From contig DATBGE010000108.1 in the NCBI GenBank assembly GCA_036558125.1, forward strand, positions 1 through 64,000: DNA of 64,000 nucleotides, given 5' to 3'. The DNA is from DATBGE01 sp036558125. Lineage in GTDB: Bacteria; Gemmatimonadota; Gemmatimonadetes; Gemmatimonadales; GWC2-71-9. The notes under the pieces are model-generated. The model did not search any database, was not told the origin of the DNA, and saw nothing but the letters and a program-made list of their open reading frames with translations. Both the position numbers and the translations under genes were made by a program. Shown in pieces: positions 25,181 to 33,649 of the stretch (the first letter of the stretch is position 1; each line of letters starts with the position of its first letter).

Positions 25181-25480
25181 ATGATCAATGCAGATGCAGT
25201 CAGGAAGGCGCTGCGCGGCGTCAAAGATCCCGAGTTGAACCTCAACATCATCGACATCGGGCTCGTCTACGACATTACAGTCAGCGACGAGGGCGACGTG
25301 CACGTGAACATGACACTCACCTCACCCGGATGTCCCTCGGGTCCTGAAATCGTGGGCGACGTGAAACGGACAGTGGAAGACCTGGAAGGAGTCCGCTCGG
25401 CGGAGGTCGAAATCGTCTGGGAGCCCTACTGGACGCCGGAGAAAATGGACCCCCGGCTGCGAACCTTGCTCGGAGGGTGA
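25181..25480 (+). CDS. MIP18/DUF59-family Fe-S assembly factor
   Basis: A 99-aa protein of the MIP18 (DUF59, SufT/PaaD-like) family, which assists maturation of Fe-S proteins. It shows VKDPELNLNIIDIGLVYDI near residue 13 and the conserved Cys motif TLTSPGCPSG near residue 48. The end VEIVWEPYWTPEKM is family-typical. GGAGG lies 8 nt upstream of ATG 25181. It is not in the suf operon (35.4-41.4 kb) but probably serves the same pathway. It ends 8 nt before the convergent rnd stop. Confidence 0.92.
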   Translation: MINADAVRKALRGVKDPELNLNIIDIGLVYDITVSDEGDVHVNMTLTSPGCPSGPEIVGDVKRTVEDLEGVRSAEVEIVWEPYWTPEKMDPRLRTLLGG

Positions 25481-25488
25481 ATCAGCGC

Positions 25489-26637
25489 TCACGATGTAGC
25501 GTTGGCCGCTTCGATCAGCTCCTTTCCCAGTACCTTCCGTTGCCAGCGTCGCAGGTCAGGAATCGCCTCGAGCTCCTCGAGGCGGCGGGGGTTCTGATTC
25601 GCGATCGCTTCCAGCAGGCCGTTCGCACATAACACGCCCGGCGCCAAATCCAATCGTTCCGCGACCGCGTTGCGTGCGAGCTTGAGCCTTTCGAGTCGAG
25701 CGTCCCGCTCTGGATCCGGTGGCGGCCTCCGGCTCCGCTCGAACACCGGAATCGAGCTGTGGGGAGCCGCAAGCCCGCTTTCGACTGCGGTGAGAATCCC
25801 TTCTCCCCAGCGGCGCAGCAGGTCTGGCGAGAGGTGGGCCGCCTCCTGCAGGGCAGCCGGGGTACGCGGTTGCGCCTTCGCTAGTGTCAGCAGCGTGTCG
25901 TTGTGCACGATGCGAAATTGCGCGCGATCGAGTTGGGCGGCGATGCCCTCGCGCCATTCGAACAGGGCCCGGAGTACGGCAAGTTGTCGTCCCTTGAGTG
26001 AACGGGCACCCTTCATCCGCAGATACGCCTCCTCCGGAGGTCCGCCCGCATTCCAGCGCACCCCTTCCAGCAGCTCGAACTCCTCTGTGGCCCAGCTCCA
26101 GCGCTCTGCGGCGATCAGCCGCTCCCTGAGCAAGTCGCGCAGCACCGGGAGGAATCGGGTATCGTCGGCGGCATACTGCAGCATGCCGGGCTTGAGCGGG
26201 CGGACCGACCAGTCGGCTCGCTGAAAACGCTTGTCCAGCTTTACGCCGACATATTTCTCGAGCAGCGCCGCGAGTCCGATCCCGGGCTCGTTCAGCAGTT
26301 GCGCCGCGATTCTCGTATCGAACAGGTTGACTGCGTGAAACCCGTAGTCTCGATCCAGAATGCGGAGGTCGTAGTCGGCGTCGTGGAAGATGATCTCGGT
26401 CGCGGGGCTGCTCAGCAAGGCGCCCAGCCCGCTCAATTCGTGCACCGCGAGAGGATCGACCACCGCCGTCTCACTTCGGGAGGAGAGCTGGATGAGGTAG
26501 ATCCGATCGCGGTAGCGGTGGAAACTCGCGGCCTCGGTATCAACCGCCAGCAGTGGCGCCTCCTGGAATCGTCCAATGAGGGCGTGGAAGGCTCCCTCGG
26601 TAAGAATGTGGTTGATGGCCGCGGCCGTGTCGCTCAC
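25489..26637 (-). CDS. rnd: Ribonuclease D
   Basis: A DEDD-family 3'-5' exoribonuclease for tRNA 3' processing. The 382-aa protein has exo motif I PLLAVDTEAASFHRY near residue 30, motif II IIFHDADYDLRIL near 85, and motif III MLQYAADDTRFLPVL near 155, so the catalytic D/E residues are all visible. An HRDC domain follows (LKGRQLAVLRALFEWREGIAAQLDR), and a second helical HRDC-like region lies near 300-370. The start is GTG 26637. It is monocistronic, and its promoter would be in the 189-nt spacer shared with the divergent PLP enzyme gene. Confidence 0.93.
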   Translation of the reverse strand: MSDTAAAINHILTEGAFHALIGRFQEAPLLAVDTEAASFHRYRDRIYLIQLSSRSETAVVDPLAVHELSGLGALLSSPATEIIFHDADYDLRILDRDYGFHAVNLFDTRIAAQLLNEPGIGLAALLEKYVGVKLDKRFQRADWSVRPLKPGMLQYAADDTRFLPVLRDLLRERLIAAERWSWATEEFELLEGVRWNAGGPPEEAYLRMKGARSLKGRQLAVLRALFEWREGIAAQLDRAQFRIVHNDTLLTLAKAQPRTPAALQEAAHLSPDLLRRWGEGILTAVESGLAAPHSSIPVFERSRRPPPDPERDARLERLKLARNAVAERLDLAPGVLCANGLLEAIANQNPRRLEELEAIPDLRRWQRKVLGKELIEAANATS

Positions 26638-26826
26638 GCGTGGGACCAGGCCACCGGGGGAACAGACCGCTCTCGCCGCTTATCGGGCATCGGGAATGGG
26701 CCTCGCGGAGTGAAGCCGGTGAGAGATTGCCGACAGGAAATCGCCGGGTGAAGATTGGGTGCATCATCATCATTCTGCAAATGGAGACGCGGTCGCCGTG
26801 CCGTACCTGGTCCAGGCCTCTTGCTC

Positions 26827-27861
26827 ATGCTTCCTCTAGAGAAGCGTCTCGGCGCCCCTATCCCGCGCGTTGCGTTGGGACGGTTCCCTACCCCGGTCGA
26901 GTCTCACCCCGGGCTGGCCCGCGAGCTGGGGTTCGCCTCCCTCTCGATCAAACGCGAAGACAAGAGTGCCCTCGACGGTCCAGGCGGGAACAAATTGCGG
27001 GCCCTCGAATGGATCCTCCCCGGTGCCGGCTCCTGGATTGTTTCCATGGGTGGGTATGGCTCGACCTATGTGGCCGCGCTTTCCTACTACGCCCAGCGGT
27101 GCGGTCAGAAGGTGGCAGTCGGGCTCTTCCCACAGCCTTGGGTCGGGAGTGTTCCGGGCACGCTTGCTGCGACCGAAAGCCGCGCGCGGGTATTCCTTGC
27201 CGATGCGAAATGGAAACTACCGTTCGCGGTAATTCGGGCGTGGCGACACGCGTCCCGCTTCGGACGGCCGACCTGGGTGCCGGCCGGCGGCGCCAATCCG
27301 CTGGGAGTTCTCGGCGGGGTCAATGCGGCACTGGAATTCTGGGAGCAGGTGAGAAGCGGGGAGGTCACGAACCCCGACGTGATCGTCGCACCATTGGGTA
27401 GCGGTGGAACTCTCGCGGGCCTCGTCCTCGGCTCCTGGATTGCTGGGCAAGACGTGACGCTTTGCGGAGTTCGGGTCGCCGACCCGATCGTGGCCAATCG
27501 TTGGCAGGTCGCCCGGTTGGTCGCCGGCACAAGGCGGGTGCTGAGGAACTCGGGCCTCGACGTGCGCCCCGGTTCGGCCCGAGTCAAAGTGCTGACCGGT
27601 TTCCTGGGTGGCGGATACGGATCACCGACTTCCGCAGCGCGGGCGGCGGCGCAACGGGTTTCGGGTTTCAACCTCGCCTTGGAACAGACCTACGGGGCAA
27701 AAACCTTCGCCGCCCTCGATGCATTGCGAGGTTCCTACCACGCTCCCTGTTTCTGGAATACCTTTGACCCTCAGATCGCGATTGACCCCGAAGACACCCC
27801 TCTACTGCGTCGAGCTCGCGTCACCGCGGAGTACCTGTGGCCCCACCCGACGTTGATCTGA
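26827..27861 (+). CDS. PLP-dependent enzyme, ACC deaminase/D-cysteine desulfhydrase family
   Basis: A 344-aa fold-type II PLP enzyme. Lys56 in GPGGNKLRALEW is the expected Schiff-base lysine; the phosphate loop is APLGSGGTLAGL near residue 195. The N-terminal LGRFPTPVESHPGLARELG is typical of the DcyD/AcdS group. The enzyme could cleave D-cysteine or a related amino acid; family membership alone does not fix the substrate. ATG 26827 (MLPLEKRLGAPIPRVAL) matches the family start; the extension to 26755 does not. Its last 25 nt overlap the start of a thioesterase-hydrolase fusion gene. Confidence 0.85.
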   Translation: MLPLEKRLGAPIPRVALGRFPTPVESHPGLARELGFASLSIKREDKSALDGPGGNKLRALEWILPGAGSWIVSMGGYGSTYVAALSYYAQRCGQKVAVGLFPQPWVGSVPGTLAATESRARVFLADAKWKLPFAVIRAWRHASRFGRPTWVPAGGANPLGVLGGVNAALEFWEQVRSGEVTNPDVIVAPLGSGGTLAGLVLGSWIAGQDVTLCGVRVADPIVANRWQVARLVAGTRRVLRNSGLDVRPGSARVKVLTGFLGGGYGSPTSAARAAAQRVSGFNLALEQTYGAKTFAALDALRGSYHAPCFWNTFDPQIAIDPEDTPLLRRARVTAEYLWPHPTLI

Positions 27862-29045
27862 CGGTCTACCCCGACGAGTGCGATTCCTTCGGCCATCTCA
27901 ACCAGGCCTCGTTCCTGAGTCTCTTCGAACGAGCCCGATGGGAGATGTTGGCGCGCGGTCCCGGCATGGATTTCTTCACCCGTACCGGAGCGTGGCCCGC
28001 GGTGCGAAAGGCGGAAATCGAATATCACGCGCCCGCATTTCCGGGTGACGTTCTCCGGTTCCAGGCTACGCTGCTGCATGTCGGACACACCAGCTTCACG
28101 CTGCGCCAGTCTGCGCGCCGGGTGCAGGGCGATGCCCTCATTGCGACCGCAGAATTCATATTTGTATGTGTAGACCGAGATAGCCGTCCTGTCGCAGTGC
28201 CAGCCGGCTTCGAGCAATTCATGAATCAGCGGTCGCCCGGTGGAAACCTGCGGCGGCTCACGGTGAACGGCGTCAACCTCGGCGTCGAAATCAAGGGAAC
28301 CGGCCCGGCCATCCTTTTCATACACGGCTACCCGCTCGATCACTCGATCTGGCAGGCCCAGGTTACCGCTCTGGAAGACTGGATGAGGATCGTGCCGGAC
28401 CTGCGCGGCATGGGACAGTCAGACGCCCCCGATCTGGGCTACAGCATGGCGACCTACGCCGAGGACCTGCTCGCGTTGCTGGACACGCTCGGCCGCAAGG
28501 AAGTCGTGTTATGTGGGTTTTCAATGGGAGGCTACATCGCCTTTGAATTACTTCGCCGCGCCCGCTCGCGCGTTCGAGGGTTGATCCTGGTGGACACTCG
28601 CGCCGAAGCGGATTCGTCCGAAGGCAAACGTGCCCGTGACGTGGCAATGGCACAGGCGCGTGAAGGAGGAGCCGAGGCGATTGCCGAGGCGATGTTGCCG
28701 AAAATGCTTGCGGCGGGAACCATTCGGGAAAACCCTGCCCTGACAGAGCAGGTGCGAGAGATTATGGCGGACACAGAAGTGGCCGGGATACTCGGTGCAC
28801 TTGGAGCGATGCGCGACCGCCCCGACAGCACGCCGTTACTCAAGGAACTCATCGGGCTTCCGACCTTGGTGGTAGTCGGCTCGGAGGATCAGATAACGCC
28901 ACCGGATTCCGCGAAAATCATCGCCGATGGTATTCCAGGAGCCAAGTTGGCCATCGTGTCAGGTGCTGGTCATCTAACTCCGCTCGAACGAGCTCACGAG
29001 ACCACGGTCCTGGTGGTGGAGTTCCTTCGCGGCTTGACGCCGTAA
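27837..29045 (+). CDS. Fusion of a 4HBT hotdog thioesterase and an alpha/beta hydrolase
   Basis: The 402-aa protein joins two enzyme domains. Residues 1-130 resemble 4-hydroxybenzoyl-CoA-type thioesterases: the catalytic Asp motif DSFGHLNQASFLSLFERAR, then VRKAEIEYHAPAFPGDVL and TSFTLRQSARR. After a short linker (GFEQFMNQRSPGGNLRR), residues 140-402 are a complete alpha/beta hydrolase: oxyanion FIHGYPLDHSIW, nucleophile elbow GFSMGG (Ser229), an acid in VGSEDQITPP and the late His in GAGHLTPLE. Both domains keep their catalytic residues. The start is GTG 27837, inside the end of the PLP-enzyme gene. Substrate is unknown; an acyl-CoA or ester chain handled in two steps is inference. No signal peptide, so cytoplasmic. 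Confidence 0.88.
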   Translation: MAPPDVDLTVYPDECDSFGHLNQASFLSLFERARWEMLARGPGMDFFTRTGAWPAVRKAEIEYHAPAFPGDVLRFQATLLHVGHTSFTLRQSARRVQGDALIATAEFIFVCVDRDSRPVAVPAGFEQFMNQRSPGGNLRRLTVNGVNLGVEIKGTGPAILFIHGYPLDHSIWQAQVTALEDWMRIVPDLRGMGQSDAPDLGYSMATYAEDLLALLDTLGRKEVVLCGFSMGGYIAFELLRRARSRVRGLILVDTRAEADSSEGKRARDVAMAQAREGGAEAIAEAMLPKMLAAGTIRENPALTEQVREIMADTEVAGILGALGAMRDRPDSTPLLKELIGLPTLVVVGSEDQITPPDSAKIIADGIPGAKLAIVSGAGHLTPLERAHETTVLVVEFLRGLTP

Positions 29046-29159
29046 AACCTCACTCGCAAGGGCATGAAACTATTTAGCCGTTTCAGACGTCTATATATGT
29101 GGCGGACGGACGCGGCACTCGCTGCAACCCCGCCGGTTGATGTCCTTCCATGAACGGCT

Positions 29160-29191
29160 CCGGGGTCGCGGCCAAAGCAATACGACCCCGG
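29160..29191 (+). terminator. Hairpin downstream of the fusion hydrolase gene
   Basis: CCGGGGTCG (29160-29168) pairs with CGACCCCGG (29183-29191) around a 14-nt loop. It is 115 nt after the stop at 29045, and only a pyrimidine-rich stretch with TTT follows, so termination is plausible but not certain. The remainder of 29046-29322 shows no gene. Confidence 0.4.
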
Positions 29192-29236
29192 GGCCGCCTC
29201 TCTTTGTAGCCCGGATCACAACTTGGCGTTCCGATA

Positions 29237-29272
29237 TCAAACGACCCTCCCACGAGGATTCGGGGAGGGTCG
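29237..29272 (-). terminator. Terminator of the fdxA-like ferredoxin gene
   Basis: On the minus strand CGACCCTCCC (29272-29263) pairs with GGGAGGGTCG (29251-29242), a perfect 10-bp stem with an 11-nt loop, followed by TTTGA. It lies about 50 nt after the ferredoxin stop. Confidence 0.65.
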
Positions 29273-29322
29273 CTTCAATTGGAGCTGGCGATAACTGCCG
29301 TCTACCGGCCGAGAGGTTCTGT

Positions 29323-29586
29323 CTATCTCTTTGGCCGGCCGGGAGGAGTCTCGCTGCTGAACACCTCGCGATTTTTCTCGATGTACGCCACCATATTGGC
29401 CGGGACATCTTCTTCCGGGAAAATTGCGTTCACCGGGCACTCCGGTTCGCATGCGCCGCAGTCGATACACTCGTCGGGGTGGATGTAAAGCTGGTCCTCC
29501 CCTTCATAGATGCAGTCGACGGGGCACACGTCCACACAGGCGCGGTCTTTCACGCCGATGCAGGCCTCGGCGATCACATATGTCAT
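29323..29586 (-). CDS. fdxA: 7Fe ferredoxin (3Fe-4S/4Fe-4S)
   Basis: An 87-aa soluble electron carrier. MTYVIAEACIGVKDRACVDVCPVDCIYE is the classic N-terminus of FdxA-type seven-iron ferredoxins, and the second cluster is CIDCGACEPECPVNAI. The C-terminal extension EEDVPANMVAYIEKNREVF is also typical. ATG 29586 is chosen; the upstream extension to 29712 has no family similarity and would cover the divergent promoter region. It is divergent from the secreted patatin gene (124-nt spacer) and has its own terminator. Redox partners are unknown. Confidence 0.95.
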   Translation of the reverse strand: MTYVIAEACIGVKDRACVDVCPVDCIYEGEDQLYIHPDECIDCGACEPECPVNAIFPEEDVPANMVAYIEKNREVFSSETPPGRPKR

Positions 29587-29710
29587 TCCACCGACCTCCC
29601 GGATCCAGCTGGTGAAACCGGCCAAAAAACCTGGTGATTCGGTCGCGGGAAGCCAAGTATCACGAGTGCTCAGAGCGGACGCAAGGGGGGCGAGCATTAT
29701 ATTCTGGCCC

Positions 29711-31765
29711 ATGCGGTTACGCCTGGCCGTCGCCGGCGCGGTTGGCCTGTTGAGTCGCTCGATTCCTCCGCTTCAAGCCCAAGACTGTAGCCCTCCATCC
29801 TTTGCCCTTGTGCTCTCCGGGGGCGGGGCAAAAGGCTTGGCCCACATCGGAGTTATCGAGGTGCTCGACAGCCTCGGCCTTCGTCCCAGTCTGGTGGTGG
29901 GCACCAGCATGGGTTCCATCGTCGGGGCCCTCTACTCCAGTGGCTATCATGGCCACGCGATTGACTCCCTCGCCCGCGCCCTCCTGATCCAGGACGTTTT
30001 CCGCCGCGACTTGCCTCGCGCCCCACGCTCTATCGGTGCCGAACAGCCGCTCCTCATGTGGGAGCAGGGAAAGGGTCGCTTCGAGTTCCGCCAGCCGGCT
30101 GTGCAGGAGGTGGCTCTCAATTCGAAGCTGAATGCGGCTCTCCTCCGCGGAAATCTCATGGCGAGGGGTAATTTCGACTCGCTCCCCATTCCGTTCCGGG
30201 CGGTTGCGACCGATCTGACCAACCGGAAGGCCGTGGTCCTCCGAAGTGGCGATCTGGCTCACGCGGTTCGGGCCAGCATGTCGATTCCCCTGGTATTTCA
30301 TCCCCAGACGATCGATGGCGTCGTGCTGGGAGACGGCGGCCTGGTGGCGAACATCCCGGTCGGAGCCGCCCGCGCCGAGGGAGCTAGTCGGCTCATCGTC
30401 TCCGATGTTGGTTGGCACGAGGGGGACTCGGTTAACCTCGCTTCCCCTCTCGTGCTTATCGAACAGCTGGTCGGCTTTCTCTTTAGTCAGGCCACCGACT
30501 CACTGCACGCGGATGACCGGCTGGTCGTACCTGAAGTGGAGAACTACGCCGCACTGGACTTTTCCGAGAGCAAGATGGATTCGCTGATCGCGCTGGGATA
30601 TCGGGCCGCGGCCAAGGCTCTCGATGGCATGGGGTGCGGTTTCTCCGGGCCTCTGCCACCGGTGGAGCAGCTAAGGCCATTCAGGCTCAATCAGGTAACG
30701 AGCGAGAACGCAACTCCGGTCGAAAAGGCGGCCCTCGAGAAGAGGCTTGGGCTCTCGGAAGGGAGCCGGGTGAGCGTCTCGGGTTTTCAGAAAGGACTTC
30801 ACGACCTGTCCAATCTCGACAACTTCGAGGAGGTCTGGCTCAACCCGTCGGGTCACCAGGATTCACTGTCGCTCAACCTGGTGATCCGTCCCGCCCCACC
30901 CCGGCTCGCGGCGCTCGGTATTGACTATGACAGCGACATTGGTGGTCGTGCGTGGGTTGGACTGCTGGATCGTGGCGCCACGCTTCCCGGCATCGAAGGA
31001 TCCGCGATCGTCAACATCGACGAGCTGCGGCAAGGCATCAACGCGTCGCTCCGCCCCGCGGTCGTTGGGAGCCGTCTGGTGCGGCCGGTGCTCTCCGTCA
31101 AGATCGAAGGTGAATCCGTCAGGCTGTACGACTCGAGCGGGGTGCGACAGGCCTCTGTCCGAGATCGGGAAGTCAGAGGATTTCTCGGCCTGGAACACGA
31201 GTTCGGGAGCCGCGGCGTGTTCGGACTGGGAGGAGTGGCGTACGTCGGGGATGCGGACGTCCCCGAACCGTCGGGCGCCGGCTTGCAGACGTACTTCGCC
31301 TCGGGGCCGCGATACCGCTCCTCCGGAGCGTTCGGCGAGTTCACCTGGACATCGGGATACACTCGCCTTCATCTCGAGGCGAAGCAACGGTTCAAGATCG
31401 GTGCAATGAACCTCATCCCCGAGCTGCAATACGGGATCGGAGACGCGCTGCCGCCCCATCTCACCCTCATGCTTGGTGGCTACGATGGGTTCCCCGGATT
31501 CCATATCGGAGAGCGTCGCGGCGAATGCGTCCTGATGTTCCGCCTGACCGCTTATGAAAAGCTGATTGGTCCCTTCAGTCTCCGGCTCTCTGGGGCAACA
31601 GGGCAGGTGTCCGAGCCGGACGGTGGGCTTCCCCAGGGGAATTGGCTCGCTGGCGGCAGGATCGGCCTGGGTCTCGACACTCCGATCGGCGACGTGCGGG
31701 TTGAATACGGCCGGAACACCGAGGACCGGGACCAGTTCTTCGTCAGGATCGGTCAGCGCTACTAA
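29711..31765 (+). CDS. Type Vd secreted patatin-like phospholipase (PlpD-like)
   Basis: A 684-aa exported protein. The signal peptide (MRLRLAVAGAVGLLSRSIPPLQAQ) is followed by a patatin domain (about 25-310): LSGGGAKGLAHIGVIEVLDSLG oxyanion loop, nucleophile GTSMG, and the Asp of LGDGGLVANIP. Then come a POTRA-like segment (about 325-400) and a C-terminal 16-strand-type barrel region ending in RIGQRY with a terminal aromatic residue. This order is that of type Vd autotransporters. It should be a lipolytic enzyme displayed on or released from the outer membrane. ATG 29711 is chosen because the signal peptide begins there; earlier in-frame starts run through the ferredoxin gene. Confidence 0.9.
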   Translation: MRLRLAVAGAVGLLSRSIPPLQAQDCSPPSFALVLSGGGAKGLAHIGVIEVLDSLGLRPSLVVGTSMGSIVGALYSSGYHGHAIDSLARALLIQDVFRRDLPRAPRSIGAEQPLLMWEQGKGRFEFRQPAVQEVALNSKLNAALLRGNLMARGNFDSLPIPFRAVATDLTNRKAVVLRSGDLAHAVRASMSIPLVFHPQTIDGVVLGDGGLVANIPVGAARAEGASRLIVSDVGWHEGDSVNLASPLVLIEQLVGFLFSQATDSLHADDRLVVPEVENYAALDFSESKMDSLIALGYRAAAKALDGMGCGFSGPLPPVEQLRPFRLNQVTSENATPVEKAALEKRLGLSEGSRVSVSGFQKGLHDLSNLDNFEEVWLNPSGHQDSLSLNLVIRPAPPRLAALGIDYDSDIGGRAWVGLLDRGATLPGIEGSAIVNIDELRQGINASLRPAVVGSRLVRPVLSVKIEGESVRLYDSSGVRQASVRDREVRGFLGLEHEFGSRGVFGLGGVAYVGDADVPEPSGAGLQTYFASGPRYRSSGAFGEFTWTSGYTRLHLEAKQRFKIGAMNLIPELQYGIGDALPPHLTLMLGGYDGFPGFHIGERRGECVLMFRLTAYEKLIGPFSLRLSGATGQVSEPDGGLPQGNWLAGGRIGLGLDTPIGDVRVEYGRNTEDRDQFFVRIGQRY

Positions 31766-31778
31766 GGCGCGGTTTCCC

Positions 31779-32348
31779 TCAGTCCTTCTTCCCCAGCAAC
31801 TTCTTCTTGAAGTCCTCTCCAGGCCCCGGCTTCGGCCCGATCCATGAACGGAACAAGGCGTCGGCGAATTCTTTACCCTCCAGTGTTCCCTTCGCAGCTC
31901 CGTTGACCTCAATCGAAGTGCCCTGCTCGGGCAGGTAGGTAAAGATCATTTGCTGGTTCTTGTCGATGTCGTCCATGTAGCTGCACAACGTCGTGAATTT
32001 CTCCTTCACATCCGGCGAAGCTTCGGGACTGTTGTTCTCGAGGCTCTCCTTCCAGGCGCCGCACATCTTTCCCTTGTCCACTCCGCGCAGGAAATGGAGG
32101 ACGATCTGGCGTGGTTCGTCGGCGCCAAGAATCGCCTCGGCGTCCGAGGTCTTTGACGGAAGGTAGAGTCCCGCCACATAGACCTTGAATACCATCTTTT
32201 TGCGAAGCGCCATGCCATTCAACACCAGATCGATCCCGTTCACCGTCACCGTTTCCGGCATGGTGACCCCGCTCAGGGTCTGAGTAGAATCGGCGGACGA
32301 CGGCGTCGAGACCGGCGCGGCGAGGAGAAGCGTCAAGAGCGTCAGCAT
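31779..32348 (-). CDS. Exported chalcone isomerase-like protein
   Basis: A 189-aa protein with a short signal peptide (MLTLLTLLLAAPVSTPSSA). The body fits the bacterial chalcone-isomerase-like family: TVNGIDLVLNGMALRKKMVFKVYVAGLYLP near residue 38, LHFLRGVDKGKM near 85, and GKEFADALFRSWIGPKP near 155. Bacterial members are usually periplasmic and are thought to bind small molecules or fatty acids rather than act on flavonoids. Here it has no operon partner: it is convergent with the secreted patatin gene (13 nt between stops). The role is unknown. Confidence 0.88.
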   Translation of the reverse strand: MLTLLTLLLAAPVSTPSSADSTQTLSGVTMPETVTVNGIDLVLNGMALRKKMVFKVYVAGLYLPSKTSDAEAILGADEPRQIVLHFLRGVDKGKMCGAWKESLENNSPEASPDVKEKFTTLCSYMDDIDKNQQMIFTYLPEQGTSIEVNGAAKGTLEGKEFADALFRSWIGPKPGPGEDFKKKLLGKKD

Positions 32349-32437
32349 GATTCGCCTCCGGCAGTGACAGGAATTGTCAGATGCACATTACCTGCGAAGT
32401 TCCGCCTCGCGCCACCGAAGTGCAATCCCCAGGTGTC

Positions 32438-33028
32438 TCATGGCAGTGCCAGCGCGACGCTGTCCGGCCGCAGTGCCATACGCCCACCCTCAGGGATTTC
32501 CACGTAGAGATCACGTCCCGATGACGTAAGGGCGGGGTACTGGTCTCCTACCGAGGCCATCACCGGTTGCAGCAGCGATTCGGGTACCGGCACCCCATCA
32601 ATCAGAACGTTTCTCAAGCGAAAGTGGACCGCCCGAGGCCCCGCCGTCTGGAGGTCGATCTCAGCCATCAACCGTGTCTCGGGCTTGAGGAACATCACAA
32701 GCGGGCCCAGAGAGGATCGTGCCTCGCCCGGAAGGTCGGCAAGCCGGCCGCCGAAGTGAATCAGTGCGGTATCGACCCTAACCCGATATTGGAAATCGGG
32801 TGGGATCCGGTTGACGCCGAGACGGGCCATGAGGTAGGCGGTGAAGTCTCCGCCACCCACCTGGGCCCGGTTGATCTGCTTGTCCACGAAGACTGAATCG
32901 ACCAGGGCCGAGGCTCGGACGACTCCTTCGGGGGTAATGGTCTGCCAGCTGGAGTCTTGTCCCGCCAATGCGGCCGGGATCAGAAAGGACACTACCAGCA
33001 GGGTAAAGACTCGGTTCATCGTCGCCAT
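32438..33028 (-). CDS. Exported protein of unknown function
   Basis: A 196-aa protein with a signal peptide (MNRVFTLLVVSFLIPAALAGQ). The mature part reads as a lipid- or membrane-facing beta/alpha domain: TPEGVVRASALVDSVFVDKQINRAQVGGGDFTAYL, then VRVDTALIHFGGRLADLPGEARSSLGPL and an end rich in strands. I do not recognise the family. Starts at 33028 (MATMNRV) or 33019 (MNRV) are both possible; longer upstream starts lack a signal peptide. It is divergent from a frameshifted DUF350 gene and monocistronic. Confidence 0.8.
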   Translation of the reverse strand: MATMNRVFTLLVVSFLIPAALAGQDSSWQTITPEGVVRASALVDSVFVDKQINRAQVGGGDFTAYLMARLGVNRIPPDFQYRVRVDTALIHFGGRLADLPGEARSSLGPLVMFLKPETRLMAEIDLQTAGPRAVHFRLRNVLIDGVPVPESLLQPVMASVGDQYPALTSSGRDLYVEIPEGGRMALRPDSVALALP

Positions 33029-33085
33029 ATCAGAATTCTGCTCCGGACAACATATTCGGCGCAAACTTACAAATGGAGGTCCCGG

Positions 33086-33287
33086 ATGGAGTGGTCCATC
33101 ATTGGGATGAATTTCCCCTCCGCTGGCCTGGGCGTCCTCCTGATGTATGTCTCGTCCCCGCCTGTTCGACAGCCTCACACCGCAGGTGGATCTTAAGACG
33201 GAGCTCCATCGGGGTAATGTCGCGGTTGCGATGCTGGGTTCCCTCTTCATCGCCATCGCGATCATCATCGGTGGAGCGCTGAATTGA
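33086..33287 (+). pseudogene. Frameshifted DUF350 (YjfL-like) small membrane protein
   Basis: A GGAGG at 33075-33079 precedes ATG 33086 (MEWSIIGMNFPSAGLGVLLMYVS). The frame then goes wrong: after the CCCC run at 33156-33159 the sequence makes sense only one base later, reading RLFDSLTPQVDLKTELHRGN and then VAVAMLGSLFIAIAIIIGGALN to the TGA at 33287. Removing one C from the run restores a single protein of about 66 aa with two membrane segments and the GNVAVA motif of DUF350. It is either a real pseudogene or a homopolymer sequencing or assembly error. The original role of DUF350 proteins is not established. Confidence 0.75.
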
Positions 33288-33460
33288 TGCGTGGCATGGT
33301 CTTCCTCGTTGCATCACTTTCTTGCGTCCTTCCCTGCCCTGCCAACGCTCAGAGTTCGCGGAATTCCGATTTCGGGTTGATCGACGACGTCGAGTGGAAC
33401 ATCGCCGCGGGCATCCTCTATGATCGGCGTCTGTGGCTGCAGTGGAGAGCGAGGTGCAGG
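33287..33460 (+). pseudogene. Truncated exported protein, possibly a lytic transglycosylase remnant
   Basis: ATG 33287 overlaps the DUF350 stop (TGATG). A signal peptide (MRGMVFLVASLSCVLPCPANAQ) is followed after a few residues by DFGLIDDVEWNIAAGILYDRRLW, which resembles the late N-I-x-A-G-x-x-Y segment of SLT-type lytic transglycosylases. The segment with the catalytic Glu that should come between them is missing. After about residue 55 the frame stays open but loses protein-like character until it runs into the padR gene. I read it as an internally deleted remnant. The family assignment is tentative. The rest of 33461-33640 shows nothing clear. Confidence 0.45.
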
Positions 33461-33649
33461 ATGACTCGACGAACGCTCATGGTCGGGCATTGTCGCGACT
33501 GCTCCCGACGTGCCACGATTGAATCTGGATCTGCTCGATCATCAAGGCCGGACCCGGGTTCGATCCCACCCCTTGCCCAGAGCCACCGGCCCCGAGACCA
33601 CGCCTTCCAATTGAGTGCAGAATCGATCATCTGGCGAAACCGACTCTCA

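Noticed and set aside
33530..33590. tRNA-like T-loop GGGTTCGATCCC
   Set aside because: Only three base pairs can form around the loop and no D-arm, anticodon arm or acceptor stem can be drawn.
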